Assembly (NCBI GenBank): GCA_021292105.1
Contig: CM037870.1
Location: forward strand, 8,777,558 to 8,841,557
Length of the DNA: 64,000 nucleotides
Direction of reading: 5' to 3'
Source: Anadara kagoshimensis
Lineage: Eukaryota > Mollusca > Bivalvia > Arcoida > Arcidae
Position 1 is the stretch's first letter, and every line of letters begins with the position of its first letter. Shown here piece by piece: positions 49,650 to 61,976 of this stretch. The translations under genes were made by a program, and so were the position numbers. The notes beneath the pieces were generated by a model. The model saw nothing but the letters and a program-made list of their open reading frames with translations, made no database searches and was not told the DNA's origin.

Positions 49650-52600
49650 ATGGCATACAAATTTTTACTTATTGGAATTTTATTCATGTTTATAGAAGGT
49701 AAGATTGTATTAAATATCATGTATAGATATAAAGTCCTATAACTTTGCTTTGTAACAATAATTTGTATTTATGTTTTTTTTTTTTTTTCCAATTTTTTAT
49801 TAATTATATCGAACAAAAATAAAATAATGAAAATCTATTAAAATCGCTAGTTAAAACTTCTTTAGCAAACAATGATGTCAAAGTGTGTAGTTTAAATGCA
49901 TTTTGTATTTTGCAGTCAATGGACCTTCTATACAAACGCCGTAGCGATGCTGTTTGTTTTTACTTAGTCTTGCAAATTGCATAATGTGCAAAATACCTGT
50001 ATCCAAATCTTTCATGTTTTCGTAACAAAAAGAAAAAAAAATATAATAAAGAAAAGACAAGAAAGCGTAAAATATTAAACTTTTGATATAATGGTTTATG
50101 ATGAACGATACAATGTTTGGTAAATGTAAAAGTTTATGGTTTGTTTAAGGAATATCTTCCAGACGTTCATTGATATTTCAAATGGCTGTAAAGCATAGAG
50201 TACCAAACACAACGTGTGTATGGACAGAACAGGATGGCACAACGACATCTTCTAAACCACGGGTCACATCAAAGATGCCAAACCGTCTTTATGAGTGTCA
50301 ATTGCAGTCAGTATCCAGCAGCGTTCAATCACAAACGAGTGCTCACAGATATAATCTATATATTCAGAAACCAGTCGGTGTGTATCAAATGTACACGTTT
50401 TTCTGGAGATTTGATAAAAGTTCAGGTATGATTTTATAAATTTAAAAAACAAAACATATATTACATAATTGTCACTAATAACCGTTTTCGACAATAAATC
50501 TTTAAGGCAATCAACATTACAGTTAATTTGTAATAAACCTCATTTCTAACCAAAAATACCGTATTTGTGTATTTCCTATTAAACAAGAGACTAAACTGTA
50601 TCCACACGATAGACAAGGACACATTGAGAATTCCTTGTTTTGATTTGATATCCAAACCGGGAAATATTTTGAATAATTTATGTCAGTTAAAATATTTTCT
50701 ATACAATTTATGTTAGAGATGAAGTTCAATATTCTTTCGTAAAAACATATAAAAATGTATCAATATTATATTAATTAATATAGTACTACATGGAAAACAG
50801 CTTATCATCCCTTGGCTAAAACTAAAGAAAGTTTATTTTTTTATTATAGATCAATACCGTATTTTGGTGGAAAATCGCGACTTTCCATCTAGAAAAAACT
50901 CAGAGAAATCTTCGGCATTTCTAGGTGATGAATTATTTCTTTCTTTTTCTTCTTCTTCTTATTTTTTAATGAAAATAATGGCAATTATAGTACCATATGA
51001 TATATTTACGAAATAATGTGTCATTGTACATGTAGTATTGAATGAACGAGGCTGAAAATGCTTAAGGTTATGAGATGATTGGTTAAATACATTCGTTTTA
51101 CAATTGTAAGCGTTTGTTAACTCGACAAAAATACACCAACTAAATACTGATGTTATTTTTAAGGTTTGTAACAATTAATGATTCCATTTGTGTAGGCCAG
51201 AGTCCATATAGAATTTCAGATTATGTAAGCCATGCACCGATAATTGTGAACATGCATGTTATGGGTTTGCTCACATATATTTTACAGTTTTGCCAGGTTT
51301 GCAATGGTCGCCTGATTATGAATCCATCTTTCTGGAACAAATGTTGTCAAGTATATAAGTTTGTAACTAAGTGTTTTAAAACCGCACCCACGTCGCACTA
51401 CAATGGCTCATTTTTCTGGATCTAGATCCAGTCTATGCTGAGATCTGTGTCTGTTTAACTTAACGTTCTGGAAGTAGAGTTACTAATATCCATAAGTCCT
51501 ACATCACGTCATTTTGTTATTATTTATTCTCAACGAAGTATTTAAAACATTAAAATCTTTATATTATAGACAAAAGCTATCCAGGACACAAACAAACGCT
51601 TAAAAGACAAAACGATACCTTAGGTATGTTTTATATATCATCAAACAAATAAAATATTGTTCAAGAAACCAATCTCATTGAGTTGTCCAATTGTAACTTA
51701 AAGTTTTATTTTGTTTTACGTTGTTTCATATTATCCAAGGTTGTGTTTGGTAATTCACTTTTGGTTCCGAAGTCACAAGTAACTTTATGTCCCCGGCGTT
51801 ACAGTTTAAGTGAGATTAAAATGTTGTTTCTGAACATGACTGTAAGCTGCTAGGAAAACAGAAATCATTTGAAAATATTAGAATCTTACACAGGTAGCAG
51901 TGTGAGACAGAGATATCTCAAACGAGGATGAAAATGGTCCTGTCCAGAACGAGCTTTTGCGACTTCTGGACATTGAAACTATTTAGGCTGTTACTGATAT
52001 AGGATTCTTTTTCTCATACATTTGCAACATAAAGACATGATTTGAAACAAATAATTGCATCAGATGTTCAGTTTTCATTTCACTGAATTTGTTACTTGCT
52101 AGCAACTGAAAAATATTTTGTTTTTTATTTACTTTACAGCGACGCCGTCGTATGACAATGACTCACGTTCTGACATAATGACAGGTAATAATAGGATGCT
52201 TCTTTGTGTTTTGATGAATCTTTTGACTGTCAAGGAAACCTAGTTTCAAATGAAAGAACAGACAATGGTAGCCTGACAGAACTTAAGAATTGCCCTTTGT
52301 TTCAATATAGTATGGGTTAATATTCTCTCTTTATTTAAAACTACTGCGGTAGCTTAGTTGGTAGAGAGTTCGCTCCGCAAGTTGTGGGTTCCATCCCCGG
52401 CCTAGTCGGAACCAAGCCATAAAAGTGGGTAGTGACTGTTCTTTCGCCAATCACTCAGCACTACGAAATGAAAGTCACGGTTCTTTCGGATAGGAACTTA
52501 AAATAAACGCGGTCCCCTCTCACGGTAGGTATGGCACGATAAAGATCCCTGTTGTATAATGCCATTAGCGCAACGCAAAGGGAAAAACGTCTCGATATAA

Positions 52601-55600
52601 ACACCATTACTCAACTAAACCCTTTATTTAAAATGAAGACACATTAGCTTTCATTTTTTATACATTTTGATACATTGATTCTCAAATAGGCCAAGTTCCT
52701 TGAGATCTCTATATGTTACGTGTAAAGTTAGGCAATAAAATGATTTTTGTCAGCGCTAGGTATAATATGTCTTATGCATTTCATATTTACAACAAATGAT
52801 TATTTATGTGTTATCAGTTTCTTTTTATTTATTTATTATTATTTATTTCTTATTTTTCCCTGTAGCGTCTGCTCAAGACCACCACGTCATATTGGAGAAA
52901 AGCACTGTTTACATCATTGCTTCTGCAGTGTCTGTCGTTTATATTATAACGATATCAATAGGTGTTGTATTGGTTAAAAGAATTAAAAAGACATCAGCAA
53001 TAGGTGAGTACACTAGTACACACGTCATAACTCGATATGTACAAATTCCGTGGCGTCATCTTACTTACCTGCATGGCTAAATTCGCCACTTGTACTCCTC
53101 AAATAGAAGTACTTAAAATAAAATCATTTTTTTAGATATCCTAGTCTTTGAAATTTTGTGAATGTCATATATCCGAGTAAGCGTGAAATAGAAGATACGA
53201 CTGATTCTCCAAGTTCTGCTTCATATTTAGACTTATACCTCATTTATGACGTCACCATCTCCTGTTTATGGTGTATTGTTTCACATTTATTGCGCTATGG
53301 TATAGTTTGTTTCCTCTACAACAATTAAGTTGCTTACAAATAAATTGTTGACACAAACCTAGGACTCTCAAAGACCTCAAAAAGTTTTGTTGCCGTCATC
53401 ACATTATTGTTAACAAGTATGATGTCTCGATATCCAAAATTTCCATGGATATATATTACGTCCCATAGTCCCTTTCATTCTCAATTTTGATTACAGACGT
53501 GGCGGATGGAGCTAGCTATACAGGAGATGTTTACCCGTCCTGAGCATCCGTCCTCACTTCACTGGCATAAAGTTATGTGTTTAATTTAATTTGCCAGTTT
53601 CAAAGTTTGAACTTTGCTTGGGGATTGTGGTTTGGACTTGGAATGGTATTTTGATTTTTAATTTTATAAAAATTAATGTTTGTTTTGTATATTCGAACAC
53701 GGGAAAGTTTGAAGCGAGTGTCTTACTTTCAGAAAGGAACATGTCCAGCATATACATATATGCCAAATATCGAAGAAAAAGCAGAATGATATTAACTATT
53801 ACAAGCTATAGGTTTGCCGAATACATACTAGTAAAATGTATATAAAATGAACCATCGAATAAATTATCCTTGTCAACGGACCAGGACAGATATTGATATC
53901 CTCGACTTGCGTTATCGACCAAAAATATGCAAATATGAATTGTTACACTGTAAATGTAAAAATAGTGCTTTGAAATTTTATTTTAGGAAAAATAGAAGAA
54001 GAGAGGTAAGTTAAATTAATTTAAACACTATCAAAATTTTAAAACTTACCTGATACAAAAATAAATCAATTCTATCATCACTTTTGTTAAAAAAGACACA
54101 GTTTCTTTCTAACTCATTGTGTCTTTCTCCGCTTCAAAACAATACCGACCGCCCTATTGAGTCTGATTAACTTCTGATTTTCTCCAAATAGTGTCCTATG
54201 TTCATTTTCTTCACAACAGTATTACAACACCCATTTATTGAAATTATGCAGTTACCTATTCTTAATTTTCCAGAATGAAAAGAGATATGTATCGAAACAT
54301 AGAACAGGATGTAACAAAAGGCCAGGTAGCGCCGAATACTTCTTCCAGGCCCATGTGCCAACAGAGTGAACGTGTCAATATACGATATCTACCATTGATA
54401 CATAGACAAAGAAATGGCAGTAAGTATAGACATATTCGACCATGGATTGATGATGTACGACGGAAAACCTTGTTACGGTCGGTAATGTTTTCGACCTGAC
54501 TGAAGAATGGAAATCATTGGTATACCACGTGATATCCGGTAACAATTGTTTCCATTTCTATGGAATAGCATCAAGTGACGTTTATTCGTAATATAACGAC
54601 GTTACTCTTGGAATTTTTACGTACATGTTTATTCCAAAATGCCCCATACAAACAAATAAAACTAGCGAACACCAAAGTACGAAAAATAAGCTTGCTTGAA
54701 CTGTTTTATAATGTTTGATAAGTGGTATTGCGTACTGCTTCTTGTTAAATGGCTTCTTTATTTTTCAGCAGTTAATTATAAAGGGGTGTCAAGAAAAGTT
54801 TTTACTTTAAATTTCGACCTTATAGTCTTTGAATGACGAGAATAGCTACTATAAAATGTATATATTTATATTTATAATATGAATTATTTATTAATGTTTC
54901 CATTAAAATATCATTAATATTAACTTAAAATGCACTGACCTAAACTAAACATTTTTAAATCAAAACATCGTTTTTTAGTTCTCCCGTACATAGAAAATTT
55001 TTTGGGAAAAATTTAATCAACTTTATACACCCATTGGGCCTCATTCAAAGTTATATCAGGTGTGATCATCATGAATATTCCAATTATGACATAACATTTT
55101 TATAGTTGTTTCGAGTAAGAATGTACAGAAAGGATAATTTTGACATGCTCTATGTACAGAATATAATTCACTTTTGGATGAATCAAAAATATTTTTTCCT
55201 ATTAGGTCAATATATTTTGTATCAAGTTTTGACAATTTTTTGGTAATTTTGTTGGAAAGTATTATTTTATTCTTGCATTTTCCATGTACACTCAATTTGT
55301 GGAAATACAGTAATACTATTACCAACATGTTGATTTTCGTTTGCTTTGTAATTCACAATTTTTATATTTCAAGCCTTTCCAGATGAGCCCATCTACGACA
55401 CGCCGAGATCATATAAAGTAACAGGAACTAAAAATTCACAAAATAAAGAATGTGCAAATAAAACTACAGGTAATATTTTTGTATAATTTAGATTTTTTAG
55501 TTGTGAACAATCCTTGGAAATTGGACATTGCTGTTTTAATCAACAAAGTAAACATCTCCTTTTAATTTTTTTTGTATAATTTAGATTTCGATATAGCTAC

Positions 55601-57638
55601 GCTCGTATGAACACCCGGTCTCGCTTCCCTGTAGCATATACCTACCTACCTACCTACCTATCCTCTTCGCTCCTAGAGGAGCATTAGGCGAGGCACAGAT
55701 CTTTCCACTTTGTCCTATTTAAGGCTTTGTTCTCTGCCGTTCTTCATTTTGACCAGCCCATATCATTTCTTTCTTTCTCTGTAGTTCTTCGCCAGGTCTT
55801 CCTTGGTCTTACTCTCTTTCGTTTTCCTTCTGGAGCCCAGGTCAATGCAATGTTTTCATTTTCATAGTTTCCTTTTCTTAATATATGCCCTACGTATCTC
55901 CATCGCCTTGATTTTATTGTGTTTTCTACTGATGTTGTTTGCGTTCTATCACTTAGGTCTTCATTTGTTATTTTATTCGACCAAAAGATCTTCATTATTC
56001 TTCTTAAGCATCTGTTCTGGAATGTTTCCAGCTTCTTTATGTCTAGTTTTGTTAATTTCCAGCACTCGTCTTCATAAATTAAGACAGAGATGATATTGCT
56101 GTTGAAGATTCTCACTTTAGTTGTTTTACTGTATATGTTGGATTTTCACACTTTGTTAAGGGCTATGAATGCCTGCCTTGCTTTTTGTAACCTGGCATCA
56201 ATGTCTTCCGTAGTGCCTCCTTCCGTGTTGAGTTTTGATCCTAAGTATGTGAATTCGGATACATCTTCTATCTCTTGTTGGTCTATTTTCACTGGGTTGG
56301 TATTGTCAGTGTTAATTCTAATTACTTTTGTCTTCCCGATGTTGATTTTGAGGCGTCTTATCTGCCCAGTCTCTTACTGCTGATGTTTTGTTTTGGAAGT
56401 CAATGATAGCAAATACATGGATTTAAATTATCTAAATTATTTTTTTCAGTTTTCAAAGTTTTTACTTTGATTTTACGATTGTGATTTAAACATAGACTAC
56501 TGTAGATCCGTAAATACAGTGCACACGGTGTGATCATCATAAATATTTCAATTATGGCATAGCAATTATGTTCCAAGTAAGAAGGTACAGAAGGAATTTT
56601 TTTGACATACATGTAGTTACATTAATTTTGTTGTTTTGTTTAAAATTTCAAAAATTGCTCAATGTACAGAATTAGATTCACTTTTGGATGAATGAAAAAT
56701 ATTTTCCTATAACTTCAATATATTTTGTATCTAGTTTTGACAATGTTTTGTGTGTTTGTTGGAAAGTAAGACTTCATTCTTGCATTTTCCATGTGCACTC
56801 AATTTGTGGAAATACCGAAGTATTTACTTTTTAGTTGTAAAAATCTTTCGCAAATTGACAATGCTTTTTGATCGGCGAGATGAACATTTCAGATATAACC
56901 AGAGATTTAAATCATCAGCTATGCGTCTGGTCCATTACTGCTTATGGATTTTGTTGTAGATATGTTATTAGGTGTTTGTGAAGCTATTGGAACTTTAAGC
57001 ATTATGGATAATGTCTCTCCTCATGACATCGAAAAAGAAAAATACTCATATGCTTTGCATGTAATTAAATCAAAAACAAACATGCTAATCCATGTCCGAA
57101 TCACAATCCAGAAGCAAAGTAAAAACTTTGGAACTGACAAGTTAAGTTAGACACGTGAACTTCCACCGTGGAAGTGAGGCCGTGTGCTCCGGAAGGGTAA
57201 GCACCTCTTGTTTAGGTAGCTACACCCGCCATGCGTGTAATCAAAATTGTATGAAAGGAACATGGAACTATGAGACGTCAAATATATCCAGGGCAATCCT
57301 GGACACAGAGTTTTCGTAGTGTGTTCTTGATATGCTTTTGCTCTGGATGTCTTCAAAATGGACACGATTTGACCATCTCTTGTATGATTTAAAAGCGTAA
57401 TTACATTATGATAATATCTCGTTTATCTTAATCAGGTAACAACTATCTTGAAATATTACCAACAGGAAATACTAACGCGAGTAGTCTTGATGCTGAAGGT
57501 TCTACTGCATACAGAAAACCTGACGAACCGGAAAACAGTACAGAATTTCATGTTTATATTGACGGGGATAATGAACATGGTATTGCAATCAACAACAGTC
57601 GTCATTATGATAATGATAATATCTATGTTAACAGCTGA
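49650..57638 (+). CDS. Orphan single-pass membrane protein with tyrosine motifs, ten exons, 366 aa
   Basis: Exons: 49650-49698, 50150-50425, 50850-50924, 51570-51623, 52140-52184, 52866-53003, 53987-54005, 54274-54419, 55374-55469, 57436-57638 (TGA). Introns are phase 1 except that after the 19-nt exon 7, which is phase 2. Residues 1-17 are a signal peptide. The ectodomain (18-180) has one N-glycosylation sequon (N36-T-T) and only two cysteines in its structured part (C39, C66), like a small disulphide loop or Ig-like fold. A Ser/Asp/Lys-rich stalk is spread over short exons 3-5. The membrane span is about 181-203 (VYIIASAVSVVYIITISIG then VVLV), followed by KRIKK. The tail carries EPIYDTP (Y275), NNYLEI (Y303), HVYID (Y340) and NIYVNS (Y363, a YxN motif of the Grb2-SH2 type). 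This suggests a receptor or adaptor phosphorylated by tyrosine kinases. I know no named family for it. Exon 9 could instead start at 55383 (acceptor TTTCCAG), removing three residues in frame. Confidence 0.85.
52340..52620 (+). mobile_element. tRNA-derived SINE, second family
   Basis: GGTAGCTTAGTTGGTAGAG is a good tRNA A-box and GTGGGTTCCATCCC a B-box. The body 'ATGAAAGTCACGGTTCTTTC' and 'CGGTAGGTATGGCACGATAA' follows. Located in receptor intron 5. Confidence 0.82.
53350..53650 (-). mobile_element. Family A copy in receptor intron 6
   Basis: 'GTTAACAAGTATGATGTCTC', GGATATATATTACGTCCCAT, 'GATGGAGCTAGCTATACAGG', and GGACTTGGAATGGTATT. Confidence 0.75.
53987..54005 (+). CDS. 19-nt microexon 7 of the orphan receptor
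   Basis: Acceptor TTTTATTTTAG, exon GAAAAATAGAAGAAGAGAG, donor GTAAGT. It encodes GKIEEER just after the membrane anchor. It changes the phase from 1 to 2 and is needed to join exon 6 (phase 1) to exon 8 (which needs phase 2), so skipping it would shift the frame. Confidence 0.75.
55580..56510 (-). mobile_element. Family A copy split by the LINE fragment
   Basis: The left part, 'ATATAGCTACGCTCGTATGA' and 'CACCCGGTCTCGCTTCC', ends at about 55632. The right part 'CAGTTTTCAAAGTTTTTACT' with 'GATTTAAACATAGACTAC' resumes at about 56447. The order fits one family A copy opened by LINE insertion. Confidence 0.6.
55635..56390 (-). mobile_element. RTE-like LINE, 3' fragment with reverse transcriptase C-terminus
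   Basis: On the minus strand a 123-codon frame (56115-55744) reads SVLIYEDECWKLTK, 'KLETFQNRCLRRIMKIFWSN', RRWRYVGHILRKGN and 'APEGKRKRVRPRKTWRR', the typical end of RTE-type LINE polymerases. Upstream, in another frame, lie KTKVIRINTDN, FTYLGSKLNTEGG and KARQAFIAL. It is frameshifted and 5'-truncated, so it is inactive. It ends with a (GGTA)n tail at 55635-55660. Confidence 0.88.
57085..57315 (+). mobile_element. Family A copy just upstream of receptor exon 10
   Basis: 'CTAATCCATGTCCGAATCAC', ACACGTGAACTTCCACCGTG, 'GCTCCGGAAGGGTAAGCACC', and 'CAGGGCAATCCTGGACACAG'. It lies about 120 bp before the exon. Confidence 0.8.
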
Positions 57639-58794
57639 ATCATCGGTGATGTACAGTTATAGCAGGATTAATGGCCAATAGGTATTTTATTGACCAGTAA
57701 TATTGGTAGCAACATTGACCGTCGGTAGTCACTTTAATAATTTTACAGAGACCATCTCTTGCGACGGACGCTCGATCTCTGCGCCACCCAGGCTGTTACA
57801 TGTACCAGAGTACAGTTGACTTTTATACTTTAAGTATATTATAGGAGAGTCTAGAGAAATGATTCCAGAACATGAAGCCAATATCTATTTTATTGATTAT
57901 ATTATAATTTTTATTGCTTTCGATATCTGTTTATTTAAACAAAGACACGAACATTGCTGATGTTAATTGTTGATTTGGTTGGAAGTATCTTACCAAAATA
58001 TAGTACGAAGCTATTTTTGAACATTGTTGCAAACTTTGCGTTTATATATTATGATATTTCTATTAAATGTTTTTAAAACGTTGTAGATTTGTTTTTATGC
58101 AACATGCTTTTAGCCCTGATTACAAGTATGCCTAATGCAACGATCTTTTATCAATTATGCACACTTGCTGTAACTATCATGAAGTATTTTCCAAAGGATC
58201 TATGGATATCAATTATTTATCAACAAATCAGCTTTCTCTAGTGTTTGTAAGATTACAATAGTTGAGTTTGCTCCCTTTCATCATAGTAAAATATTGGTTA
58301 GAGTCAAGCGGAGTAGAGGATAATAAATAACTCGTACGATAATTCGGGTTCGAAGTCTAAAGTTCAATAGTCTTAACCACCATACCCGAGTGAACAAATG
58401 GTGGAATGAACCGAGTTTTTGGTGTATTTACGACTGTATTCAATGATTAATTTCGTCTCATATGTTTAGACATTTGCTTGTTTTCAGCACTCATTGTTTC
58501 TGGTTTTTAGTATATTTCACAATATTACTAGTCGTACTCTATCATTATAATATCACCGATGTAACTGCCAGACACCAGACAAGGTAATGCTCCATCTACA
58601 TACCACGTCAATTGTCAGAAACAGCCTAGATAATTGTTTAATTTTTCTTTATTGTAGGGAATCTCGCACTAAAACCCAATGGTAATACCGCGTACTTTTT
58701 GGAACATTACAGTTCTTGTATACTCAATGAAAAGTCCGTAGTTATTTAACTATCCTCCTTAAATGGGATGAAGGCATTAGTGTTCTTTTCGTTC

Positions 58795-58985
58795 TCGGTT
58801 TTGATTTGACAGGTGATGGGTCTAGCTAGCTAGACAGGAAGTGTGTCTCTTTTCGGTACATCTGGTTTCATTTTCTAGGAAAACGCTCAAATATTTTACA
58901 TAATTTGTCAATTTCCATTTTCAAAAATTTCACTTTGTTTTTCGATTGTGATTTGAACATAGATCGGTATGTTTGTTATTGATTT
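58795..58985 (-). mobile_element. Family A fragment
   Basis: 'GTCTAGCTAGCTAGACAGGA', 'TTTCACTTTGTTTTTCGATT', and GAACATAGATCGGTATG. Confidence 0.7.
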
Positions 58986-59394
58986 TTAGCAGAAAGATGA
59001 TCTTATATTTCTTCTATGTACTTGTTAATGCTCTCTATGTTTCATCATCATCATCATCATCATAAAAGAAAAAAATGATAGCCATGGGTTTAGCTCAAAT
59101 ACTATGGATTTGTTTGATCCTAATATAATGATATCATATAAAATAAAACTTCCGATAATATAACAGTAGACTTTAAACTGTACTTAATGTATAATCGGAA
59201 GACAAATAGAAGAGACAGTTTCTGCGGTTTCTTATCAACATAATCCTACATCTTAAATGACTCAGATGATTTAACTCAGTGAATCATTTCACACTCATAA
59301 ACATAATGACTACATAAATTGCTATTCACTAGGTACACAAACACTTGTATAATCCGTTTTTTCACTTTATTTTTTGTTTCGAAATTGATTTGAC

Positions 59395-59700
59395 GCAAGG
59401 ATATTGCAAGCCTAGGCTTATCAAGTTTTTTTGCCGTCATCACAACATTGTTGATAAGTATGATACTTCTGTATCAAAATTATTCTGGATATATTTGACA
59501 TCCCATAGTTCCATTTTCTTTTAATTCTTAAATTTGATTACAAACGTGACATGTGTAGCTAGCTAAACAAGAGGTACTCACCTTTCCGGAGCATCTGACC
59601 TTATGACCTGGAAGTTTATGTGTATAACCTAATTTGCTTGTCAGCTTTTATTTGCTTTCAGATTGTGATTTGAACATACATGTAGATTGTTTTTTTTACT
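59395..59700 (-). mobile_element. Family A copy, reverse
   Basis: GATATTGCAAGCCTAGGC, 'TTGCCGTCATCACAACATTG', 'GGATATATTTGACATCCCAT', 'GTGTAGCTAGCTAAACAAGA', and GATTGTGATTTGAACATAC. Confidence 0.82.
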
Positions 59701-59802
59701 GATTGATTGTTCGATTGATTTTAAGGTTAAGCCATAAACACTCTAAATAAACCACAAACATACCAGTCCATATTCAAATCATATTCCCAAAGCAAAAAAA
59801 AA

Positions 59803-61605
59803 ACAAGAGGCCCATGGGCCTTATACGCTCACCTGATAACTAATGGCTAGATGATAGATTTAAAGTAAACATAAATACTAAACCCCAATGACTTTTTTCT
59901 TTACATCAAAATGATCATTGTATCAATACCTACAACATTCTAATATACATGCCTATACAAAAAGTTTATAGTTTTCGAGATAATTAACCATTTCGGTATT
60001 GTTTTCACATCTGTGACCTTGACCTTTGAACCCATGACCTTTTTCTATACATCAAAATGATCGTTGTATCAATACCTACAACATTCTAATATACATGTCT
60101 ATACAAAAAGTTTATAGTTTTCAAGATAATTAACCATTTCAATATTGTTTTGCATCCGTGACCTTGACCTTTGAACCCATGACCTTTTTCTATACATCAA
60201 AATGATCGTTGCATCAATACCTACAACATTCTAATATACATGCCTATACAAAAAGTTTATAGTTTTCGAGATAATTAACCATTTCGGTGTTGTTTCGCAT
60301 CTGTGACCTTGACCTTCGAACCTATGACCTTTTTCTATACATCAAAATGATCGTTGTATCAATACCTACAACATTATAATATACATGCCTATACAAAAAG
60401 TTTATAGTTTTCGAGATAATTAACCATTTCAGTATTGATTCGCATCTGTGACCTTGACCTTTGAACCCATGACCGTTTACTATACATCAAAACGATTGTT
60501 GTATCAATACCTACAACATTCTAATATAAATGCCTATACAAAAAGTTTATAGTTTTCGAGATAATTAACCATTTCGGTATTGTTTCGCATCTGTGACCTT
60601 GACCTTTGAACCCATGACCTTTTTCTATACACCAAAATAATCGTTGTATCAATATCTACAACATTCCAATATAAATGCCTATACAAAAAGTTTATAGTTT
60701 TCGAGATAATTAACCATTTCAGTATTGATTCGCATCTGTGACCTTGACCTTTGAACCCATGACCTTTTTCTATACATCAAAATGATCGTCGTATCAATAC
60801 CTACAACATTCTAACATACATGCCTATACAAAAAGTTTATAGTTTTCGAGATAATTAACCATTTCGGTGTTGTTTCGCATCTGTGACCTTGACCTTTGAA
60901 CCCATGACCTTTTTCTATACATCAAAATGATCGTTGTATCAATACCTACAACATTCTAATATACATGCCTATACAAAAAGTTTATAGTTTTCGAGATAAT
61001 TAACCATTTTGGTATTGTTTCGCATCTGTGACCTTGACCTTTGAACCCATAACCTTTTTCTATACATCAAAATGATCGTTGTATCAATACCTACAACATT
61101 CTAATATACATGACTATACAAAAAGTTTATAGTTTTCGAGATAATAATTATAATCAGAGGTAAAAAAAATTAGGTCACGACCTTCACAATTGACCTTGAC
61201 CTCATTTTGAAGATACTAACAAGATGTCAAAACTGAAAACCCCATGTCATTATCTGGTCAAGTAGTCAAGTTATAACAATTTGAAGCTATTTTACGATTT
61301 TTTCAAAATTAAACGCAAAAACGCGTAACCCATTTTTCGACCGAATTTCACAAAATGAACAAACTATAGGCTTAAGACCCTAGAGAAGCCAAATATCTCA
61401 TCAGATTTTTTCTCCAAACAATACTTTCGGAGAAGAAGATTTTTTAAGATTTTTGCACCCCTAGGTCACCTTGACCTAGTTATGGTAGCCATGGCAACGC
61501 CACGAACAAATCTGAATTGCACCGACCCAGACATGCTTCTGACCAAGTCTCATTGAAATCTGCCAAGTACTTTCAGAGGAGAAGTCGAAAATGTGAAAAG
61601 TTTAC

Positions 61606-61637
<32 letters not shown>

Positions 61638-61652
61638 CGACAGACAACGGAC

Positions 61653-61684
<32 letters not shown>

Positions 61685-61703
61685 TGGCTCAGGTGAGCTA
61701 AAA
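59803..61703. mobile_element. 1.9-kb element with GCTCACCTGA ends and internal tandem array
   Basis: Left 'AAGAGGCCCATGGGCC' with GCTCACCTGA; right 'CTCACTTGAGCC' with TGGCTCAGGTGAGC. The ends are imperfect inverted repeats. Near the right end is a (GAC)n run whose reverse strand reads as poly-Arg after 'SSPEPKAQVSFSDHNLS', a frame I recall from bivalve repeat-derived predictions. No transposase. Confidence 0.75.
59880..61150 (+). repeat. Nine tandem units of about 145 bp
   Basis: 'CTATACATCAAAATGATCGT' recurs near 59897, 60044, 60189, 60334, 60480, 60625, 60769, 60914 and 61059. Each unit carries 'GTTTATAGTTTTCGAGATAA' and, except at the right edge, 'GTGACCTTGACCTTTGAACC'. Confidence 0.95.
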
Positions 61704-61976
61704 AACTCTGAAAACTTGCAAATAAAGTTAAATACGGGAAATTGCACCAATGTATATGCTAAATTGATGGAATATACATTTGTGCTAATTTGGAATTGGG
61801 AACTAGATGGCGAAATGATTCGTTTAAAACAATGTAAATTCCGTCAAAAATTTGACAGAAATCAAGCTAGGACGGGAGCACCAAACTCACCAAATACAAG
61901 TAGTCCTCCGTGACGTCATTTTTAGTTACAGGAAAGATACAGCAGTACATAACAGTAAACAAACAGCAATGACAGT

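Larger units (their letters stand above)
55060..56825 (+). repeat. Segmental duplication flanking receptor exon 9; the second copy lacks the exon
   Basis: Copy 1 (about 55060-55322, resuming at about 55495-55545) and copy 2 (about 56531-56870) share 'GTGATCATCATGAATATT', TTCACTTTTGGATGAATC, 'TTCTTGCATTTTCCATGT', 'CTCAATTTGTGGAAATAC', then TTTTTAGTTGT and TTGACA or TTGGACA. The approximately 170 bp containing exon 9 are absent from copy 2. Confidence 0.75.
59750..61745 (+). mobile_element. Family A copy interrupted by the 1.9-kb element
   Basis: The left flank 'CCAGTCCATATTCAAATCAT' with CCCAAAGCAA and the right flank 'AAACTCTGAAAACTTGCAAA' with 'AAAGTTAAATACG' are adjacent in intact family A copies. 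The element therefore inserted into an existing copy. Confidence 0.65.

Noticed and set aside
50150-50166. Alternative acceptor CTTCCAG at 50161-50162 for receptor exon 2
   Set aside because: It would put a TGA in frame immediately. The acceptor after TTGTTTAAG keeps the frame open.
52340-52420. Functional tRNA gene
   Set aside because: A and B boxes are present, but the segment continues into a SINE body and the cloverleaf is not preserved.
61550-61750. Poly-Arg protein frame
   Set aside because: It comes from the (GAC)n tract and the end of a repeat element.
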